From a virus: DNA of 64,000 nucleotides. A program made the translations under genes and the position numbers. Where the stretch lies: positions 1 to 64,000 of the IMG/VR virus record IMGVR_UViG_3300028553_001971, one strand, 5' to 3'. Under the pieces are notes generated by a model. It saw only the letters and a list, made by a program, of their open reading frames with translations. It made no database searches and was not told where the DNA came from. Positions 55,340 through 61,843 of this stretch are shown piece after piece (the stretch's first letter is position 1; each line of letters starts with the position of its first letter).

Positions 55340-55747
55340 ATGACATTGAATATTCACCCTCCCCAAAAAATTTATGTAAAAAATTCACCTGTACACGGAT
55401 TAGGTGTTTTTGCAAGTGAAAAAATTAACAAAGATGAAATTTTTGAAGTATGTCCAATTTTGTCACTACCAATGAAATTCGGTGAAGTAAGTCCTTTGTT
55501 TATTGACTATAGATTCAATTGGCCATCGGGAACTTCAGATTGGAAAGAACAAGTTATTTCTTTAGGGTTCGGTAGTCTTTATAATCACAGTGAAAGTCCA
55601 AACGCTTATTGGTTTTCAGATAACGAAACAAGAACATTTAAATTTGTTGCACATCGTGATATTGAACCAGAAGAAGAAATTTTTGTTTGGTATGGTGATG
55701 TTAACTATTGGAACGATGGTAGGACATCAATAGAGGTTATTTCTTAA
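55340..55747 (+). CDS. SET-domain protein
   Basis: The 135-residue protein is a compact SET domain: 'SPVHGLGVFASEKINKDEIF' (17-36) near the N-terminus, 'FGSLYNHSESPNAYW' with the conserved N-H-S-x-x-P-N, and 'IEPEEEIFVWYGDVNYW' with the E-E-[IL]-x-x-x-Y-G close. SET enzymes methylate lysines of proteins using SAM. The target is unknown; the phage also codes for an H1-like protein. It lies on the plus strand between the HldD-like gene and the fusion gene, overlapping the latter's end by 11 bases. Confidence 0.85.
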   Translation: MTLNIHPPQKIYVKNSPVHGLGVFASEKINKDEIFEVCPILSLPMKFGEVSPLFIDYRFNWPSGTSDWKEQVISLGFGSLYNHSESPNAYWFSDNETRTFKFVAHRDIEPEEEIFVWYGDVNYWNDGRTSIEVIS

Positions 55748-57536
55748 AGGCAATTGAGACACCTTTTTCTCTATAGGTTTGAAATCCCTTTTCAATTAAA
55801 AAGTTATTAATCAATTCTCTCTCCTTGTCACTTGAGTTATTATATTCATAAATAATAATGTCAAGATGTGATAATTGTTCATCCGTTAATGACATTATTA
55901 ATTCAAAATCAATACCTTCCACATCAGTGTGAACCCAATTAACATCAGGTGTTATTAATTCAGAAAATTTAATTGATTCTCTAACAGTTTCAGTTATTGG
56001 TTCTGTCTCCCAATAATCAATAACTCTTTTTACAACAGTGTTTGTATACCCTTTACCACCTTCGTAAAAGACCGTATCAGTTCCATCTTTAGTAACTAGT
56101 TGATTTATAAATTTTAGATTCTCAAATGACGAGTAATTTTTAATTAACTCATTGAATTGTTTTTTACTAACCTCAATAAGTGTTATTTCGGATAACTTAT
56201 CAATCGCAACAGGAACCCATTCACCAAATTCACCATTATGAGTTCCAACAACAACACCTTTAGATTTTTCTTTGTTTTTACAATAGTTCCACAACTTTTT
56301 GTAAATAAAATCACCATCAGTATTTACATCCCATTTTCTATGATACACCAGTTCATCTTGATTGTCTTTGACAACAACATCGACAATTTCAGTATCAGGA
56401 AATGTTGCCCAAGAATCTGAATATAATTTTACATCCCAAATTTTACGCTGGTTAATTTGTCTTTTAAATTCAAATGAAAATGGTAGTTTATCTTTATTAA
56501 ATACTCTAATCAAATCTTTAGTGTTTATACGTATTTCGTGTGAGTAATCTATTTCAAAAGGTATTTCATCGTAGTAAAATATGTTACGATTTGTTTTTTT
56601 TATGGTATCCGAATAATCATAAGTCATTTCACCATCAAAAATTACAAATTCATCTATTTTAGTTGAGTCGTAATCTAATTCAATTACCACCGTGTCATTA
56701 ATCTTGAAGTTATGTGTATCTCCGTTAATATTTAAACTAAAATCAATATTTTCTTTGACATCATAGAAGAAAATTTTTAATTTACCGTTAATCCATCCTT
56801 TTGTTGGTCCATCTTCTAACCAAATTTCCCCATCATCGTTCTTATTAAAGTATAATTTATACTTCTCATTCTTAGAGTAATTAAAAAAATCTGTGTCCTC
56901 CCAATAATAAATTAGGTCTTTAACGGGTTGGTTTGATGTTGGTATATTGTATTTATTTTTCCATTTTAAAACTTCACCTTCTGCGACACCATTTGTTCTC
57001 AAATACTCATCAAGTTCTATTTCACTAACAATTTTTTCCATCATAGGTCTATCAAAAACCATAAAGTGTAAAGTTGTTTCCCATAACGTATCAGGATTAT
57101 GTGGGTCTCTTCTTGGGTGGATGATATTTGTAGTGTCGTTAGTTAGTTCGTTTTCTACAACGTCATCAATTACTAAGTCATATATCATATGATAAAAAAT
57201 GTCATAATCATAAGATAATGCAATTTGAGATAACTTTTTAACTTGGTATAATCCAGCCCATCCATAATCCGCCAAATTGTGGTGCATTTTAACCCACCCT
57301 TCATCAGTATAGACTGACTTCCAAAAAGTAAAAGAACGAACAGGCCAAAGCAATAAAGGATTTTCTTTAGTAAAGAAAACAAAATCAGACAATTCAATAA
57401 TTTCTGATGGTAATGTTAATGGACTTATTACTAAAACATCTAATCCAAAAGATTTTATTTTAATAATATTTTCTTTTAGAATTTCAATTTTTTCTATTGT
57501 GTCACAATATGTACTAATTAAAACTATTTTTTTCAT
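55737..57536 (-). CDS. Glycosyltransferase-FkbM methyltransferase fusion (599 aa)
   Basis: The first 200 or so residues ('MKKIVLISTYCDTIEKIEIL', then 'DIFYHMIYDLVIDD') resemble the GT-like protein at 59567-60568. A beta-rich linker follows, and the C-terminal 170 residues form an FkbM-type SAM methyltransferase: 'GVVVGTHNGEFGEW', 'VNWVHTDVEGIDFELI' and 'LDIIIYEYNN'. A fusion would couple sugar transfer with O-methylation. It overlaps the next gene by 4 bases. Confidence 0.68.
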   Translation of the reverse strand: MKKIVLISTYCDTIEKIEILKENIIKIKSFGLDVLVISPLTLPSEIIELSDFVFFTKENPLLLWPVRSFTFWKSVYTDEGWVKMHHNLADYGWAGLYQVKKLSQIALSYDYDIFYHMIYDLVIDDVVENELTNDTTNIIHPRRDPHNPDTLWETTLHFMVFDRPMMEKIVSEIELDEYLRTNGVAEGEVLKWKNKYNIPTSNQPVKDLIYYWEDTDFFNYSKNEKYKLYFNKNDDGEIWLEDGPTKGWINGKLKIFFYDVKENIDFSLNINGDTHNFKINDTVVIELDYDSTKIDEFVIFDGEMTYDYSDTIKKTNRNIFYYDEIPFEIDYSHEIRINTKDLIRVFNKDKLPFSFEFKRQINQRKIWDVKLYSDSWATFPDTEIVDVVVKDNQDELVYHRKWDVNTDGDFIYKKLWNYCKNKEKSKGVVVGTHNGEFGEWVPVAIDKLSEITLIEVSKKQFNELIKNYSSFENLKFINQLVTKDGTDTVFYEGGKGYTNTVVKRVIDYWETEPITETVRESIKFSELITPDVNWVHTDVEGIDFELIMSLTDEQLSHLDIIIYEYNNSSDKERELINNFLIEKGFQTYREKGVSIAFKK

Positions 57537-59026
57537 AACATAAATCCAAATCTATAATCTTTTTTAACACCTAAAATTTCTTCAACACTTTTTTTAGTTA
57601 TAATAATACAATTCTTATAATGCGTAATTGATTCAATATTTTGGTGATTTTTAACCCTACTAAAGTTAGAGTTTATTTTGTGTGGGACTGAAGAAAAATA
57701 ATCAATAACATTATAATTACCAATCTCATATCCATATATGGTTTCTTTGGGATTCCAATAGTTACATTCAATATCTTCAATGATGTAAACTCCACCTTCT
57801 TTTAACATATTTTCAAATAGGTAATTAAATGTTTCTATTTGGTGTTGTGGTTGGTGACTTCCGTCATCAATAATAACATCACACTGACCTATCAAATTAA
57901 ACATTCTTTCCAAGTCTTCGATTTTACTTTGGTCACCTTTATACATAATACCTCTTTCTTGATTTCTTTCTTCAGAGATATCCATAGCGTAAATCATACC
58001 GTTTTTAAAATATTCAATCCACATTCTAAAAGACGCCGCTTCGCTACCAGAACCAATTTCAAATAATTTTATTTTTTTATTACTTAATGGTTCCAAAAAC
58101 TTTTCATAAATTCTATCATATCTATGTTCCAATACTTTGTCTGTATTGTATTTTAGACCCAGACCATACATATCACTATTGTTCTGATTTTCAAGAATAA
58201 TATTTACAACCTCATCAATAGCATCTTTATAATCACTGTAAGGTCTAACACAATTAACATCAATATAAAAACCTTGTTTCAACTTATCTAAATCATACAC
58301 CCCATATTTTTTTTGGTTTTCTATTTCACCGTCCCATTTTAATTCTACAGGAAAGTTATGTCTTTCAATTCTCCTTGGGGTTAAAAATTTACTATAATGC
58401 CCTCGTTTTAATTTGATGATTTCAACATCGTGTTGATTGGTATTTACACAATCTGAAAAATAGAACTCATCAATCAACCACATAATTTTATAACCATCTT
58501 TGTAGTTTGAGTGTCTATTCATAAATTCGTCAAAAGAACAATCAGAATTTAAAATTTTTGTAAAAGTTTTACCCTTACCTGCGTTGTAGATATAACCATA
58601 CATCTCTTGTTTGAATGGTAGTGGTTCTTCTTGAAACAAGTCATTTGATTCAGGTCTGCTTAAGTCATATGCATCACTCGACATGATAACTAAAGAATCT
58701 TCTGAGTAGTGTTTTAGTTGTTCGACAAAATAATTTTTATTAATCATCAACATATCTAAATCACCACAAATACAAACATCATCAGGAAAGTATTTGGTAC
58801 CGAACATTCTAACGGTACAGGCTTGAATTGCTGTGTGTATTCCTTCAACAAATTTAACATTTTTTACCAATCCGTTTCCATCATCATAGAACTCACTATC
58901 TTCATCAGAAATTTTAAAAAGGACTGGTTCCCAACCAAATATTTCTCGACACAATTTAGCCTGAATTGGCCAAAACTCTAAGAAATAAGAGTCATCACTT
59001 GCAAATATTATTTTTTTAATTTCCAT
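57533..59026 (-). CDS. Glycosyltransferase-SAM methyltransferase fusion (497 aa)
   Basis: The start at 59026 (MEIKKIIFASDD) keeps the overlap with the next gene to 11 bases; a longer start at 59047 is possible. Residues 1-270 form a GT-A-like domain with the metal site in 'CICGDLDMLMINK' (about 88-100). Residues about 295-495 form a class I methyltransferase: 'KLFEIGSGSEAASF', 'IYAMDISEERN' and 'DVIIDDGSHQPQHQIETF', as in macrocin O-methyltransferases. It is the second GT-methyltransferase fusion in tandem. Confidence 0.75.
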   Translation of the reverse strand: MEIKKIIFASDDSYFLEFWPIQAKLCREIFGWEPVLFKISDEDSEFYDDGNGLVKNVKFVEGIHTAIQACTVRMFGTKYFPDDVCICGDLDMLMINKNYFVEQLKHYSEDSLVIMSSDAYDLSRPESNDLFQEEPLPFKQEMYGYIYNAGKGKTFTKILNSDCSFDEFMNRHSNYKDGYKIMWLIDEFYFSDCVNTNQHDVEIIKLKRGHYSKFLTPRRIERHNFPVELKWDGEIENQKKYGVYDLDKLKQGFYIDVNCVRPYSDYKDAIDEVVNIILENQNNSDMYGLGLKYNTDKVLEHRYDRIYEKFLEPLSNKKIKLFEIGSGSEAASFRMWIEYFKNGMIYAMDISEERNQERGIMYKGDQSKIEDLERMFNLIGQCDVIIDDGSHQPQHQIETFNYLFENMLKEGGVYIIEDIECNYWNPKETIYGYEIGNYNVIDYFSSVPHKINSNFSRVKNHQNIESITHYKNCIIITKKSVEEILGVKKDYRFGFML

Positions 59027-59570
59027 AAAACTTATTAATAAACCCATCTATATCATCGGACCACATATCCATTGCATTGTCTCTAATTTTTTGTTCATCC
59101 CAATCCCACCAAGAAATTGATAATAGTTTTTCAATTTGCTCTTCGGTAAATCTATACTTAACAACTTTAGCAGGATTACCGGCAACAATTGCGTATGGAG
59201 GAACATCTTTAGTAACTGTAGAACCAGCCGCCACTATAGCACCATTACCAATTTTTATACCTGACATAATCGTTGAGTTAGCACCAATCCATACGTCATT
59301 TTCAATAATAATGTCACCTTTGCAGGATGGGTGGCCCATATCCATATGCATTTGAGCAATCTCGTGATTTACAGGACCCCAAAGTTGTGATGAGGTTGTA
59401 ACCCAGTCAGGTCTGTGATTAGCGTGTAAGAAAAAATTACAATCCCTACCAATTGAATTGTATTTACCAACCCTAACATTGTATTGGTCACTCCATGAAA
59501 TTATGTTTACATGTCGGTCAAAATAGGTACCCCTATCTGCATGCCAAAGATGTATGTTTTCTATATTCAT
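59016..59570 (-). CDS. Hexapeptide-repeat acetyltransferase (CatB-like)
   Basis: The 184-residue protein has left-handed beta-helix turns ('DIIIENDVWIGANSTI', 'IKIGNGAIVAAGSTV') and closes with 'PYAIVAGNPAKVVKYRF', the typical end of xenobiotic/sugar acetyltransferases. 'NFFLHANHRPDW' holds the catalytic His region. It should use acetyl-CoA to O- or N-acetylate a sugar. It is overlapped by both neighbours in the sugar operon. Confidence 0.85.
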   Translation of the reverse strand: MNIENIHLWHADRGTYFDRHVNIISWSDQYNVRVGKYNSIGRDCNFFLHANHRPDWVTTSSQLWGPVNHEIAQMHMDMGHPSCKGDIIIENDVWIGANSTIMSGIKIGNGAIVAAGSTVTKDVPPYAIVAGNPAKVVKYRFTEEQIEKLLSISWWDWDEQKIRDNAMDMWSDDIDGFINKFYGN

Positions 59571-60568
59571 ATTTGAAATGATTCTTTATATCTGAAACTA
59601 CTTTTTTTGAAGATATCAATTTCTTCATTACTATTTAATTTAAATTTATTTCTAATTTCACCATTTTCAATTATTAATATACTTTGGATTTCATTTACAT
59701 TACCTAAATTAACTAATCTCCAATGGTTTAATAATGTTGTTGGTATATTAACAATCCTATCATTATTAAGAATTATAATGTGTTCAACACCATTTTGATT
59801 TTTTGTATTCCAAACAACAAATCCAATAGTATCGTTTAATTTATCGTAAAAAGGTACCGCCCATGGTATAAACTTAACACCAACTTGTCCATCAATTATA
59901 CCGAATTTATTTCCATTTACTTCGAGACTATGTCTGTCTTTTTTAAAAACTTTTCCACTATCTTCCAATATTTTCTGAAGCATCAATTCAGGTGATTTAG
60001 TTTCTGATTGTCTAATCATCTCAACTATTTTTCCCTCATCTAAATTAATCAGAAACTTATCTAATGTTGGTAACAAATATGATTGGAAACTTCCGAATAA
60101 AATGTCATCAACATTTTCTCTACTATCAATATAAATTACAGAATCAAATTCATCTAATAATACAGAGTTATTTTTAAACTCTTCAATGTTTTCAATATTA
60201 CAATCGTACTCAATGTGGTGAACTTTGTTATATCCCATATTTTTTGCTAACGAAAATCCCAATATCATCATTCTCCATATTGCAAGATGTGTATTTTTTC
60301 CAGTTAAAAATGAAGACTGAATTCTTCTTTCATTATTTGGATTAAACCAAGGTTGGTTAAGTAAATCCCAATCAGTAAGTATCTCATTTTTACTATCATA
60401 AAAACAATAATTAACTTTATTTTGAATATCAAAAGGGATTGGTGTATGACTAACAATTAAAGTATCAAAAGTATCTTTAAATTTTAAGAGTGAATTTACT
60501 AAATTTCTTAGAATATTTTCTCTATGTTCGTCAGGACAATAAGCGGTAATTAAGATTAAATCTTTCAT
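59567..60568 (-). CDS. Glycosyltransferase-like protein (333 aa)
   Basis: The N-terminus 'LILITAYCPDEHRENILRNL' and 'KVHHIEYDCNIENIEE' (an acidic cluster where GT-A enzymes have DxD) resemble the N-terminal domain of the fusion at 55737-57536, so the two are paralogous glycosyltransferases. The C-terminal part is strand-rich and unlike a methyltransferase. It shares one base with the PglD-like gene and overlaps the acetyltransferase start by 4 bases. Confidence 0.62.
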   Translation of the reverse strand: MKDLILITAYCPDEHRENILRNLVNSLLKFKDTFDTLIVSHTPIPFDIQNKVNYCFYDSKNEILTDWDLLNQPWFNPNNERRIQSSFLTGKNTHLAIWRMMILGFSLAKNMGYNKVHHIEYDCNIENIEEFKNNSVLLDEFDSVIYIDSRENVDDILFGSFQSYLLPTLDKFLINLDEGKIVEMIRQSETKSPELMLQKILEDSGKVFKKDRHSLEVNGNKFGIIDGQVGVKFIPWAVPFYDKLNDTIGFVVWNTKNQNGVEHIIILNNDRIVNIPTTLLNHWRLVNLGNVNEIQSILIIENGEIRNKFKLNSNEEIDIFKKSSFRYKESFQI

Positions 60569-61146
60569 TATAATATTTTTTTTGTTGGGACACCGACATA
60601 AATTCCTAGTTCTTCTATGTCTTTAACAACCGCACCATTCATACCTATAGTTGTTAATGAATGAATTGATAATTTTTCCTTAATTGATGAATTATTACCC
60701 ATATAAACTAAATCATGAATTGTAACATTACCTGAAACAATTGCTCCTGGCATCGCACTAAAATAATTACCAATTTCACAATCGTGACCAATATGGTTAC
60801 CTCTATTTAGTAACGCATGTTTACCTATTTTTATATTAGTTGTTAAGATTGAATGAGCACCTATAAAACTACCTTCACCAATTTCAACATCATCACTCAT
60901 GATTAAAGCAGTTGGGTGAATCCAAGTAAAATATTTTGTTTCTTTTGGTAATCTTTGAACTATATCAAACCTATCCTTTGAGTCTGCAACTGCAACCATC
61001 AAAGCATATTTTTTTGGGTTAAACTTTGATAATGGTAGTGTTCCTTCAACAACATATTCATCGTCAACAAAACAAGTAAGTTTAACTCCCATTTGAGCCA
61101 TAACCTCACGAGCGTGTCCCCCATACCCAATCAAAGCTTTTTTCAT
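60568..61146 (-). CDS. PglD/NeuD-type sugar acyltransferase
   Basis: The 192-residue protein has the PglD N-terminal fold ('KKALIGYGGHAREVMAQM', Gly-x-Gly-Gly-His) and left-handed beta-helix turns ('DDVEIGEGSFIGAHSI', 'KIGKHALLNRGNHIGHDCEI'). It should N- or O-acetylate an amino sugar nucleotide. The DegT-type aminotransferase next to it would make that amino sugar, the same pair found in bacillosamine-type pathways. It overlaps that gene by 4 bases. Confidence 0.87.
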   Translation of the reverse strand: MKKALIGYGGHAREVMAQMGVKLTCFVDDEYVVEGTLPLSKFNPKKYALMVAVADSKDRFDIVQRLPKETKYFTWIHPTALIMSDDVEIGEGSFIGAHSILTTNIKIGKHALLNRGNHIGHDCEIGNYFSAMPGAIVSGNVTIHDLVYMGNNSSIKEKLSIHSLTTIGMNGAVVKDIEELGIYVGVPTKKIL

Positions 61147-61787
61147 TGTTTATAAACATCAAACTTTGATAAATCAGGATATGGTAATTCCAAATCCTCG
61201 TTATGTTTTTTACTACCATCAAGATTGTAGAATTGGTTCATAAGAAGTAATCCTCTTGCAGCCAATTCAGGCATCATGTAGAAGTTCCACCCTATCATAT
61301 CTAAGTAATCGTCATGATAAGAACATTCACGTCTTCCACTATATCTCGCTCTTTTAAACCAGTGATACGCCTCAAGACTATCTGTCAATATTGCACCACC
61401 CTTACTTAATTTGAAATGTTTGTAAGGACCTGTGAATGAAACACAAATGTGTTGGTTTGGTTTATACATATCAGCTGTAAAACTTAATGCCGAATCCCAA
61501 ACATTACTTCCCTTGAGTTGGTACATACCTTTAATTGTTTTACCTTCAATAGGTTCAAAATCAACTTTAAGACCCGCATGAATAATCTCACACGGAACCG
61601 AAGGATATGTTCTACAAGGAATTCCTACTTTATCATCAGTAATACTTTTTTTAACGTTTTTTTCATAATACAACGCCAAAAACAAAGCATTACTCATATT
61701 ATCTACGGTAATCACATATGGTGCACCCGTATAATCTGAAAGAGCTTTCTCAAAATCTTCTGTAATTTTATAAATACCATTTGCCAT
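61143..61787 (-). CDS. Short DegT/DnrJ-type sugar aminotransferase
   Basis: The likely start is Met 61787 (MANGIYKITEDF), giving about 214 residues. It has the N-terminal PLP fold ('PYVITVDNMSNALFLALYY', 'VGIPCRTYPSVPCEIIHAG') and 'GPYKHFKLSKGGAILTDS', where a Lys stands at the PLP site. The family is usually about 370 residues, so the C-terminal domain is missing. It may be a natural short form or a truncated copy; the reading frame has no internal stop or frameshift. Confidence 0.65.
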   Translation of the reverse strand: MANGIYKITEDFEKALSDYTGAPYVITVDNMSNALFLALYYEKNVKKSITDDKVGIPCRTYPSVPCEIIHAGLKVDFEPIEGKTIKGMYQLKGSNVWDSALSFTADMYKPNQHICVSFTGPYKHFKLSKGGAILTDSLEAYHWFKRARYSGRRECSYHDDYLDMIGWNFYMMPELAARGLLLMNQFYNLDGSKKHNEDLELPYPDLSKFDVYKQ

Positions 61788-61843
61788 ATGTTGAAAAAAT
61801 AGAATAAAATAATATATTTTCAATAATCAACTTAACACTTTAT

